Shown piece after piece: positions 35,438-44,810 of a DNA stretch of 64,000 nucleotides (positions are counted from its first letter, which is position 1; the number at the start of each line of letters is the position of its first letter). This stretch comes from Streptomyces bluensis (GTDB lineage: Bacteria; Actinomycetota; Actinomycetes; Streptomycetales; Streptomycetaceae), in assembly GCF_014650715.1 (NCBI RefSeq), contig NZ_BMVM01000019.1:62001-126000 (forward strand), given 5' to 3'. A model generated the notes under the pieces. That model did no database searches and was not told where the DNA came from. It was given only the letters and a program-made list of their open reading frames with translations. Made by a program: the position numbers and the translations under genes.

Positions 35438-36505
35438 ATGGCAGTGATGACGGACGTGCTCGTACCGGCGTTGGAAGACGCCTGCGAGGCGCATGCCTCG
35501 GTCGCCGACCGCTTCCGTTCCGACGCGACCCTCACACCCCCGGGGGTCCACCGGCAGCAGCTGGAGAGTCAGACCGCCGACACCGAGCAGAACCTCGAAC
35601 GCATCGAGCATCGTGTACGGCAGATCCGGCCCGGTGGTCTGGTGGACGACACCCGCCGGATCGTCCGCGATGTCACCGGAAGGGCCCTTCGGGTGTCCGT
35701 GCTGCCGATGGAGGTCGGCATGACGGTCGTGACCGGGCTGCTGCGCGGCCAGGCACCGGGCGACGAGCGCCAGCTGCTGAGGAAGGCACAGGACGAATAC
35801 GCGGCCGCGGCCCGGGCGCTGGCCGCCTGCCGGGCCGGCCAGAGCATCGCCGAACAGCTCGACGACCGGGAAACCGCCGACCTGCTCGCCCTGATGCGCC
35901 ACCAGAACGAGGAGCTGCTGGAAGCCCTTGAGGACCGTGTGTGCCAGCGCGCCCGAGACGTGGCGGCGGTCGCCTCCGGGCAGCGCCCCGCGCGGCTCCA
36001 ACCCGGCGAACGAGAGGGGCTGCTGGTCGCCCTCCCCCGCGCGGTACGCACCGCCCTGGAGCCGTTCCGGGCCGCGCTGCGCACCAGCACCAGGCGCATG
36101 GCGGCGACCGCCGAAGGTGCCTGGTGGGAGATGCCCGACACGACGGGCGCGGCCAACGAGGTTCAGGGCATGGGCACCCGGGAACGGGACCTTCCCATCC
36201 CCGGCTTCAGCCAGCTCGGCGTCAGCGAGATCCAGCAGAGTCTTCGGGGCCTGTCCCAGCGTGAGCTGACGGTGATCGAGGGCTACGAGCGGACGCACGC
36301 GGGCCGCCGGGGAGTGCTGAACTCCATCGAGCGCCTGCGCGAGCCGGAGCCCTGGCCCGGATACGACGCCATGGATCCCGAACACATCCAGCTGCACCTG
36401 CGCGACGTCCCCGACGACGTGGCCCGTCAAGCCCTGGAGTACGAGCGGCGTCACCAGCAGCGCCGGACGGTCATCAACGCGGTCGAAGAACGCGCACCGA
36501 TGTAG
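35438..36505 (+). CDS. Protein with two tandem C-terminal LPIP/YExxHxxR-type repeats
   Basis: The protein is 355 aa from ATG 35438, with GGGAG upstream. The N-terminal 240 residues are helical and probably coiled coil (LESQTADTEQNLERIEHRVR; LLRKAQDEYAAAARALAACR). Residues about 250-300 read DLPIPGFSQLGVSEIQQSLR then GLSQRELTVIEGYERTHAGR. This resembles the small DUF8129-like module found in actinobacterial lipid-droplet and gas-vesicle-associated proteins. A second, weaker copy follows (YDAMDPEHIQLHLRDVPDDV, then YERRHQQRRTVINAVEER). The duplication suggests a binding module. Function is unknown; assignment to that module family is by pattern memory only. Confidence 0.6.
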   Translation: MAVMTDVLVPALEDACEAHASVADRFRSDATLTPPGVHRQQLESQTADTEQNLERIEHRVRQIRPGGLVDDTRRIVRDVTGRALRVSVLPMEVGMTVVTGLLRGQAPGDERQLLRKAQDEYAAAARALAACRAGQSIAEQLDDRETADLLALMRHQNEELLEALEDRVCQRARDVAAVASGQRPARLQPGEREGLLVALPRAVRTALEPFRAALRTSTRRMAATAEGAWWEMPDTTGAANEVQGMGTRERDLPIPGFSQLGVSEIQQSLRGLSQRELTVIEGYERTHAGRRGVLNSIERLREPEPWPGYDAMDPEHIQLHLRDVPDDVARQALEYERRHQQRRTVINAVEERAPM

Positions 36506-36574
36506 CACCACTGGCACGGTGGTCGTCGCGGTCCGGCCATCGGCGTCCGCCCGCGGCTCAGCCGGCGCCGCGGC

Positions 36575-37065
36575 TCAGCCGGGCTCGGAGCGGGGGCGGC
36601 TCGTCGGCCGGATGCCCGGCCGGGTGCCGCCCTCCGCGTGCGTGGTGCCCGGCCCGGTGCGTCGATCGCCGGCGAGCCATTGGCCGGTGGCGTCCGTGGC
36701 CGCCTGGATCAGGTAGGTGGTCTGCCGGAAGTCGATGGGAAGGATCTCGACCGGGCACGGCGACGGCAGCACGTGCAGCCGGATCCGGGCGGGCGCGACC
36801 CTGAGGGAGGCGGCCATGCGTTGTTCCTCCAGCAGGTTGTAGGCGTGGATGGCCAAGGCCAGCACGGTGGACGGAGCGGCGGACAGGTGGCAGGAAAGGC
36901 CCGGCGCCAGGACGTAGACCTCGTCCGCCCCCAGTTCGATGGCATGGTCGAGCGTCGTCCGGTGGGCCACGGCACCGTCGATGAGGTGCCGTCCGTCGAT
37001 CTGCAACATCCGACCTGGGCGGCTCCCAGGCTGCCACCCCCGGACAGAGCGAACGCCGTGGTCAT
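36575..37065 (-). pseudogene. Patatin-like phospholipase with internal deletion and frameshift
   Basis: ATG 37065 (ATGA overlap with the aconitase stop) opens MTTAFALSGGGSLGAAQVG, the oxyanion-hole N-terminus of patatins. Directly afterwards the family sequence shifts frame to MLQIDGRHLIDGAVAHRTTL, then IELGADEVYVLAPGL, the C-terminal part with the catalytic Asp (DGA). The roughly 100-plus residues between, including the GxSxG nucleophile, are missing, and one base is lost in the expected QVGML. Both events make it non-functional. The C-terminal part continues to a stop at 36575. Confidence 0.75.
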
Positions 37066-39065
37066 CCGGTTCCCCCTCGGTGCTCGTCGTCCCGGCGCGC
37101 GAGGGCGGGGACGATGCCGCCGGCGAGGACGGTGCGGCGGCGGTCGTCGGGCAGGTGGTGGCGCAGCCGGTAGGTCTCCTCCTTGGTGGTGTTGTGCAGC
37201 CGCAGGAGGGGCTCGGCTCCGGGGGCCAGGGCGGCGTGCAGGTTCTCCAGCCGTAGCCGGTCGCCGACATCGATGCGGTGGTAGTCGGCCGGGTCGGTGA
37301 ACTCCAGCGGCAGGACACCGAAGTTGGCCAGGTTCTGCCAGTGGATGCGGGCGTAGGACAGGGCGATGACGGCGCGCAGGCCCAGGTGGCGTGGGGTGAT
37401 GGCGGCGTGTTCCCGTGAGGAGCCCTGGCCGTAGTTGTCCCCTGCGAGGACGAAGTGCGGGCCGGGCCGCCCGTCGGTGGCGAGTTCAGCGGCACGGCGC
37501 GGGTAGTCGGGGTCGATGCGGGTGAAGGTAAACTCGGCGAGCTTGGGGATGTTGGAGCGGTAGGGCAGCGCTCTCGCCCCGGCGGGGGAGATCTCGTCGG
37601 TGGAGACGTTGTCGCCGCACTTGAGCAGGACCGGCCCTTCCAGCACGTCGGGCAGCGGGTCGAAGGAGGGCAGGCCGGAGATGTTGGGTCCGCGTTCCAG
37701 CTCGACGCGGGCGGCCTGCTCGGGCGGAAGCGGCGGTTCGAGCGTCATGCGGTTGACCGACGCGCGTCCGGGAAGGTGCAGGCGCGGGTAGGGAACGCCC
37801 TCCTTGGCCGCCCACTCGCGGGGGTCGGTGATCTCGCCGGTGAGAGCGGAGACGGTGGCCGTCTCCGGGGAGCACAGCCAGACCGCGTCGTCCTCGGTGC
37901 CCGAGCGGCCGGGGAAGTTGCGCGGGAAGGTGCGCAGACTGTTGCGTCCCGGGACGGGGGCCTGGCCCATGCCGATGCAGCCCAGGCATCCGGCCTGGTG
38001 GATACGGGCCCCGGCGGCGATCAGGTCGAAGGTGTACCCCGTCCTGGTGAGGTCGGCGAGGATCTCGCGGGTGGTGGGGTTGACGTCGAAGCTGACGGCG
38101 GGGTGGGTCTGGCGGCCGGCGACGATGGCGGCCGCGATGGCGAAGTCGCGCAGCCCGGGGTTGGCGGAGGAGCCGATGACGGACTGCCCGACGGGTTCTC
38201 CCGCGACCTTGCGCACCGGTACGACGTTGCCGGGCGAGGTGGGGCGGGCGATGAGGGGTTCGAGCGCGGAGAGGTCGATCTCTTCGGTGAGGTCGTACAC
38301 GGCGTCCCGCTCGGCGGCGAGCTCCTGGTAGTCGGCCTCGCGATCCTCGGCGCGCAGGAAGTCGCGCACCGCGTCGTCGGCGGGGAACACGGAGGTGGTG
38401 GCGCCGAGCTCGGCGCCCATGTTGGCGATGACGTGCCGGTCCATGGCGGTCAGACCGGCCAGGCCCGGCCCGTGGTACTCCAGGATCCGGTTGACCGCGC
38501 CCTTGACGCCGTGCCGCCGCAGCATCTCCAGCACCACGTCCTTGGCGCTCACCCAGTCCGGCAGGCGGCCGGTCAGCCGGATGCCCCAGATCTCCGGCAT
38601 GGTGAGGTGCAGGGGCCGTCCGGTCATGGCGAGCGCCACTTCCAGGCCGCCGGTGCCGAGCGCGAGCATGCCGAGCGACCCGGCGGCGCAGGTGTGCGAG
38701 TCGGAGCCGGCCAGCGTCCTGCCGGGAACGCCGAAGTACTGCATGTGGGTGGGGTGCGAGACGCCGTTGCCGGGCTTGGAGTACCAGATGCCGAAGCGGC
38801 GGCAGGCGGAACGGAGGAAGGCGTGGTCCTCGGCGTTGCGCTCGTCCGCCTGGAGCAGGTTGTGGTCGACGTACTGGACGCTGACCTCGGTACGCACCCG
38901 GTCCAGGCCGAGAGCCTCCAGCTCCTGCATGACCAGCGTGCCAGTGGCGTCCTGGGTGAGCGTCTGGTCGATCCGCAGCCCGATCTGGCAGCCCGGCTCC
39001 ATCCGGCCGTCGACGAGATGCTCGGCGATCAGCCGGTGTGCCAGCGTGCCGTGGGAGACCGTCAC
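37062..39065 (-). CDS. Aconitate hydratase (short, bacterial AcnA/mitochondrial-type relative)
   Basis: The protein is 667 aa from GTG 39065 (VTVSHGTLAHRLIAEHLVDG), chosen because relatives begin about a dozen residues before E-H-L-V-D-G; a TTG at 39101 is an alternative. It shows aconitase motifs: LRIDQTLTQDATGTLVMQEL, G-S-D-S-H-T-C for one cluster Cys, QAGCLGCIGMGQAP for the other two, and the swivel domain with NYGQGSSREHAA. It isomerises citrate and isocitrate in the TCA cycle. At this size it is shorter than the roughly 900-aa AcnA and is probably a second aconitase or one for a related hydroxy acid. It is coupled to the broken patatin gene. Confidence 0.9.
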   Translation of the reverse strand: MTVSHGTLAHRLIAEHLVDGRMEPGCQIGLRIDQTLTQDATGTLVMQELEALGLDRVRTEVSVQYVDHNLLQADERNAEDHAFLRSACRRFGIWYSKPGNGVSHPTHMQYFGVPGRTLAGSDSHTCAAGSLGMLALGTGGLEVALAMTGRPLHLTMPEIWGIRLTGRLPDWVSAKDVVLEMLRRHGVKGAVNRILEYHGPGLAGLTAMDRHVIANMGAELGATTSVFPADDAVRDFLRAEDREADYQELAAERDAVYDLTEEIDLSALEPLIARPTSPGNVVPVRKVAGEPVGQSVIGSSANPGLRDFAIAAAIVAGRQTHPAVSFDVNPTTREILADLTRTGYTFDLIAAGARIHQAGCLGCIGMGQAPVPGRNSLRTFPRNFPGRSGTEDDAVWLCSPETATVSALTGEITDPREWAAKEGVPYPRLHLPGRASVNRMTLEPPLPPEQAARVELERGPNISGLPSFDPLPDVLEGPVLLKCGDNVSTDEISPAGARALPYRSNIPKLAEFTFTRIDPDYPRRAAELATDGRPGPHFVLAGDNYGQGSSREHAAITPRHLGLRAVIALSYARIHWQNLANFGVLPLEFTDPADYHRIDVGDRLRLENLHAALAPGAEPLLRLHNTTKEETYRLRHHLPDDRRRTVLAGGIVPALARRDDEHRGGTG

Positions 39066-39210
39066 AAGGCCCAGACTGCGCGCCCGGCCCGTGCGCGGCA
39101 ACTGATCTCAGCCGGTACGCCTCGTCGTCGGGCGAGCGCGCCCGGCGCGGGCGCGCCGGCAGGGGCAGGTCCGGCCCCCGGCAGCGGCCGACCGTGCGGA
39201 GCCGTCGTGG

Positions 39211-39795
39211 CTACTCGGGTGCCGGGCCGGAGCCGGGCAGCGGTTCGAGCCTGGTCACCGCGTACTCGATCCGGACGTCGTCGGCCAGTCTGAGGGCGCC
39301 CAGGAACGCGGTGTACGGCTTGATCCCGAAGGCGGACTGGGTGACGGTCGCCCAGCCGCAGACCATCCCGTCCCCGTCGCCGCCCCCGTGCACGGTCACC
39401 GGACGGGTCCGGCCCTTGAGGGTGAGGTCCCCCGTGATCTCGAAGGACGCGAACGTTCCCGTGATGCTCGTGGAGCGAAAGGTGATGGTGGGGTGCTCCG
39501 CGGTGTGCAGCAGTGCGGGGCTCTCCAACGTCCGCTCGATCTCCGCCCTGTCGCTGTCACTGAGGGGCTTGAGCCCTCCGGTCCCCTCCCGCACGCTCAG
39601 CGACCCCGTCTCGACCGTCACGGTCACCGACGACTTCCCGGGGTCGCCGGCGACGACCACCGCGGTCCCGGACCACCGGGTCGCCTCGATCGTGAGGTCG
39701 TGCCCCGCCTTCCGGCCGAGCCCGGCACGGCTCGTCCTGACGAGCAGCCGGCCGGCCTGTGGCCCGAGGCCGTAGGTTCCCTCACTCACCGTCAC
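39211..39795 (-). CDS. YceI-family protein
   Basis: The protein is 194 aa with no signal peptide. It shows the YceI pattern: early GTYGLGPQAGRLLVRTSRAG, GRKAGHDLTIEATRWSG, H-P-T-I-T-F-R-S-T-S-I near the middle, then the I-T-G-D-L-T-L-K-G-R-T-R-P-V motif and a final strand R-I-E-Y-A-V-T-R. The family forms a lipocalin-like barrel that binds isoprenoid or amphiphilic ligands. The cytoplasmic form is common in actinomycetes. It is probably monocistronic. Confidence 0.88.
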   Translation of the reverse strand: MTVSEGTYGLGPQAGRLLVRTSRAGLGRKAGHDLTIEATRWSGTAVVVAGDPGKSSVTVTVETGSLSVREGTGGLKPLSDSDRAEIERTLESPALLHTAEHPTITFRSTSITGTFASFEITGDLTLKGRTRPVTVHGGGDGDGMVCGWATVTQSAFGIKPYTAFLGALRLADDVRIEYAVTRLEPLPGSGPAPE

Positions 39796-40028
39796 AGGAT
39801 CGACCGTACGTCATGTCCGCGCTGCCCGCGCCCTGAGGTACGCGGGCAGGGCCGACGCGGGGGGTCCGGCCGCGCGGTCGCGCATGTCACGGGGGCCGCC
39901 CAGGATCTGACGCTTAATCAACTCTTTTTGCCCTCTGGTCAACCCGCGTAGACCTCGGGCACCATCTCCATGCGCCCCCCACAGTCGCCCCATAAGAAGC
40001 ACGGCCCGACCGCAGGAAAGGTCCCGCC

Positions 40029-40553
40029 ATGAAGATCCGTTCCGCTCTCACGGCCCTCGCCCTCACCGTCGCACCCGGGTTCGCCGTCCTCGCCGGCGCC
40101 GGGGACGCCCTCGCCGCCCAGGACGGTGCCCAGGTCGCCGCCGTCACCAAGATCTCCCACTCGACCGCCACCTCGATGTTCCGCTCGGTCGGCATCACCT
40201 GGTCGTCGTCCGGCGGCTGCTCGGACCGCAACAACCCGACGTGTACGTCCTTCGAGCAGCTCAACCTCGCCACCGCTCAGGGCGCCCAGACCCTCAAGCA
40301 GTCCTCCGGCTGCGGGCTGAACATCACCGGCGGCACCGAGACCGGCCACGCCAGCGGCACCTACTCCCACTGGAACGGCTACAAGCTCGACTACGGCAAG
40401 AACACCTGCATCACCAACTACATCAAGGGCAACTTCACCTACATCGGCGTCCGTGGCGACGGCGCCCCGCAGTACCAGTCCGGCGCCGGCAACATCTACG
40501 CCGACGAGGGCAACCACTGGGACGTCCTCTACTACAACTGCGGCGGCTGCTGA
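40029..40553 (+). CDS. Secreted zinc D-Ala-D-Ala peptidase-like (M15-type) protein
   Basis: The protein is 174 aa with a Sec signal (MKIRSALTALALTVAPGFAV...ALA, cleavage near residue 30). The mature part has six cysteines and a metal-site pattern: S-H-W-N-G-Y-K-L-D matches HxxGxxxD, and D-E-G-N-H-W-D-V near the end supplies the E...HxD/H part of M15 DD-peptidases. It would cut peptidoglycan stems outside the membrane, or act as a small secreted hydrolase. The motif match is direct; family membership is inferred. The spacer 39796-40028 should hold its promoter (TTGCCC near 39929). A strong terminator follows. Confidence 0.7.
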   Translation: MKIRSALTALALTVAPGFAVLAGAGDALAAQDGAQVAAVTKISHSTATSMFRSVGITWSSSGGCSDRNNPTCTSFEQLNLATAQGAQTLKQSSGCGLNITGGTETGHASGTYSHWNGYKLDYGKNTCITNYIKGNFTYIGVRGDGAPQYQSGAGNIYADEGNHWDVLYYNCGGC

Positions 40554-40567
40554 CCCAGCCACCTCCC

Positions 40568-40596
40568 AGGGCCCGGCGGTGGCACCGCCGGGCCCT
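40568..40596. terminator. Strong bidirectional hairpin between convergent genes
   Basis: AGGGCCCGGCGGT (40568-40580) pairs perfectly with ACCGCCGGGCCCT (40584-40596) around a 3-nt loop, followed by TTCTG. It is placed 15 nt after the secreted peptidase stop and 26 nt before the convergent DUF4232 gene end, so it probably serves both. Confidence 0.85.
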
Positions 40597-40621
40597 TCTG
40601 CGCGGCTGCGTTGGGCGCGCG

Positions 40622-41365
40622 TCACCAGGCCAGGGCGTCGGCCATGGTCGACTGCCAGTACGAGACCCGGATCGAGTCGTCGACGTGCACGCCCTTGCCG
40701 GGGAGCGACGGGTGGGCGGCGGCGCTCGCCCCCTTGTCGAAGTAGACCGCGAGGGACTTGGCCGTGTAGCCGCCCGAGCCGCTGCCGTCCACGGCCGAGA
40801 GAAGGACGCTCGCATAGCCCGACTCACCAGGGGCCAGCGTGACCACCGCCTGCGGCTTGGAGTCCTCGAACGCCGGCGGGACGGACTGGGCCTCGCTGAA
40901 CCGGACCGCCGGATAGCCGATGAGGTCGCAGTTCTTCGAGCCGGTGTTGGTGACGGTGAGCAGAAGGTGGTTCAGGGGGCGGGAGACCTCCGTGGCGGTC
41001 GTCCGGGTGGCGGTGGTGGAACAGCGGGTCGAGGTGGACTCCGCGCCCTTGGAGCCCGTGGAACCCGACGAGCCCGTGGAGCCCGACGAGCCCGTGGAGC
41101 CCGACGAGCCCTTGGAACCCGTTGTGCCGCCCGAACCGGCCGCGCCGCCCGTTCCCGGGTCGGACTCTCCCGCCCCGGTGGAGGTTCCCCCGCTCTCCTC
41201 GGACGAGGACGTGCCGGAGTCCTGGGACGCAGACGTGGACGCGGATCCTGTCGATGCCCCCTCGTCGACGACGCCCTTCCCGTCCTCGCACGCCGTCAGC
41301 GTCAGTGCGGCGGCAGCGAGCGCGGCAGCGGCGAACATACGGGTGCGGCGGGTACGTGTGGACAT
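40622..41365 (-). CDS. DUF4232 lipoprotein
   Basis: The protein is 247 aa. The signal has an LTLTAC lipobox with Cys 26, giving a membrane-anchored lipoprotein. Residues 30-110 are a Ser/Gly/Thr linker including a repeated GSTGSS unit (tandem DNA repeat at 41048-41110). The C-terminal 135 residues are DUF4232: R-C-S-T-T, LLLTVTNTGSKNCDLIGYPA, V-T-L-A-P-G-E-S-G-Y-A-S-V-L. DUF4232 lipoproteins are common in Streptomyces with unknown role. It is divergent from the XRE membrane protein gene, separated by 214 bp. Confidence 0.88.
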   Translation of the reverse strand: MSTRTRRTRMFAAAALAAAALTLTACEDGKGVVDEGASTGSASTSASQDSGTSSSEESGGTSTGAGESDPGTGGAAGSGGTTGSKGSSGSTGSSGSTGSSGSTGSKGAESTSTRCSTTATRTTATEVSRPLNHLLLTVTNTGSKNCDLIGYPAVRFSEAQSVPPAFEDSKPQAVVTLAPGESGYASVLLSAVDGSGSGGYTAKSLAVYFDKGASAAAHPSLPGKGVHVDDSIRVSYWQSTMADALAW

Positions 41366-41579
41366 GGGATCCCCCTTGTGCGGTACGGGCGTTGGGACGG
41401 GCCGCTTCTCCGGTTGCCGGGAGCGGCGTGCTTGGATGACCCCAGCTTGTGAGGTGATCCGTCCCGACCGCCACGACTGCCGGGGTATCCGGGACGCTGG
41501 AACGCCTGCGATAGCTCTGACCTGGGGGAATGACCTCCCCCTGGAACGGGGTCCCGGGACATGGAGAGAGAGCGGAACA

Positions 41580-42974
41580 GTGGCGGGAGACGAATTCTCG
41601 GAGCTGTTGGGCCGGTTGAAGGAGCGGTCCGGGCTCAGTTACGGGGTGCTCGGGAAGCGGCTGCACACGAGTGCGTCGACGCTTCACCGGTACGTCAACG
41701 GGGATGCCGTACCCACGGATTACGCGCCCGTGGAACGGTTCGCGCGGGTGTGCAAGGCCACGCCCGAGGAGCTCGTGGAACTGCACCGGCGGTGGGTTCT
41801 CGCGGATGCCCGGCGGGGGCAGAAGGCGGGCGGGGCCGCGGGAGTGGCCGCGGGCGGGGCCCCTGCGGAGGAGGAACCGCGGGCGCGGACAGCGGCGGAG
41901 TCCGGGTCCGGGTCCGGGTCCGGGTCCGGGGCAGCAGCGGAGGCCGGGACCGGAGCGGTGGAGGCCGGGACCGAGGCGGTGGAGGCCGGGGCGGCCGAGT
42001 CCGGTCCCGCGGGCGGGGGGCGGCCGCTGACCGGGGCTCCCGTGGCGCGGCGGCGTACGCGTACCGTCGTGCTCGCCGGGGTCGCCGTGACCGCCGCCCT
42101 CGTGTCGGCCGCGCTCGTGGTGAATCTTGTGTCCGGCGAGGGCGATGACGAACGGGGCGGGAAGGAGGCCACCGGGGTGGCTGCCTCCCGGTCCGTCGAC
42201 GCGAGTCCCGGCGCATCCCGGTCGGCCGACGCGAAGGGCCGTTCCTCCTCGCCGTCCACCTCGCCGTCCGCCTCGCGCACCGGACGTCCCCCGGCTTCCG
42301 CCTCCCCCTCGCGCGGCGGTGGGGGCGGGGCGGCCCAGGGCGGCGGTTTCGAGGACGGCGCCACCGCACCCACCGTCGCCGTCAATCCGTACAAGTGGGA
42401 AGACCCGTGCAGCCAGCACTACCTGGTCGACCGGCAGCCCGAGCAGGTGCCTCCGCCGCCGGGCGAGCCGGACGCACGCGGGTGGGTCACCGCGCTGGGC
42501 GGGGTCGCCGCCGGGCAGCAGATGATCGCGCTGACCGTGCAGGGCACCGGGAGGGCCACCGTCGTCCTGGAGGCACTGCATGTGCGGGTGGTGGAGAAGA
42601 GCGGGCCGCTCGCCTGGAACGACTACGCGATGGGCGTCGGGTGCGGTGGGGGCGTGGGGACGGCGTCGTTCGGGGTGGACCTCGATGCCGGGCGGCCCGC
42701 GATCTCCCCCAAGGCCGGTCAGCGCGACTTCCCGTACAAGGTGAGTGAGTCCGATCCCGAGGTCTTCTACGTCTTCGCGGACGCGCGGACGCACAACGTG
42801 AGCTGGTACCTGGAGCTGGACTGGTCCAGCGGTGACCGGCAGGGCACCGTGCGCATCGACAACAACGGCAAGCCGTTCCGGACGAGCGGGAACGTGGGAC
42901 GGCCCGCGTACACCTATCCGATCGGTTCCTCGGAGTGGGGGCGGAACGAGTACGAGCCCGACATTCCCGGCTGA
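41580..42974 (+). CDS. XRE-family HTH protein with TM helix and extracellular domain
   Basis: The protein is 464 aa from GTG 41580 (VAGDEFSELLGRLKERSGLS) with GGAGAG upstream. Residues 5-70 are an XRE HTH (YGVLGKRLHTSASTLHRYVN). A low-complexity linker follows, including (GS)n encoded by a short tandem repeat near 41903-41930. The TM helix is 162-184 (VVLAGVAVTAALVSAALVVN). The C-terminal 220 residues are an exported beta domain (SQHYLVDRQPEQVPPPPGEP; VFYVFADARTHNVSWYLELD). The architecture suggests a one-protein membrane sensor-regulator. The longer upstream frame to 40920 is antisense to the DUF4232 gene. Confidence 0.85.
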   Translation: MAGDEFSELLGRLKERSGLSYGVLGKRLHTSASTLHRYVNGDAVPTDYAPVERFARVCKATPEELVELHRRWVLADARRGQKAGGAAGVAAGGAPAEEEPRARTAAESGSGSGSGSGAAAEAGTGAVEAGTEAVEAGAAESGPAGGGRPLTGAPVARRRTRTVVLAGVAVTAALVSAALVVNLVSGEGDDERGGKEATGVAASRSVDASPGASRSADAKGRSSSPSTSPSASRTGRPPASASPSRGGGGGAAQGGGFEDGATAPTVAVNPYKWEDPCSQHYLVDRQPEQVPPPPGEPDARGWVTALGGVAAGQQMIALTVQGTGRATVVLEALHVRVVEKSGPLAWNDYAMGVGCGGGVGTASFGVDLDAGRPAISPKAGQRDFPYKVSESDPEVFYVFADARTHNVSWYLELDWSSGDRQGTVRIDNNGKPFRTSGNVGRPAYTYPIGSSEWGRNEYEPDIPG

Positions 42975-43161
42975 GCGCCCGGCGGTGTGTCACCTGCCGG
43001 TGGGCAGCCGGTTTTTGAGTAGTTCCCCCGTGGCGGATGCTTCACCCCAGTCCCGAGACTCGTGTCACGACCAACTGGAGGGCGCCGGTACGCCGGTTGC
43101 CCCTGCGGACGGGACGGCCGGTGGCGGCCCGTGACGGTGCAAGAGGGAGACGGAAACAGGG

Positions 43162-44784
<1,623 letters not shown>

Positions 44785-44810
44785 GACCGGCAGGGCGGAC
44801 CTGTCAGGCG

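Noticed and set aside
41048..41110. Tandem repeat in the DUF4232 lipoprotein as a possible CRISPR-like or regulatory repeat
   Set aside because: It is an in-frame Gly-Ser-Thr linker repeat in a coding gene and needs no other explanation.
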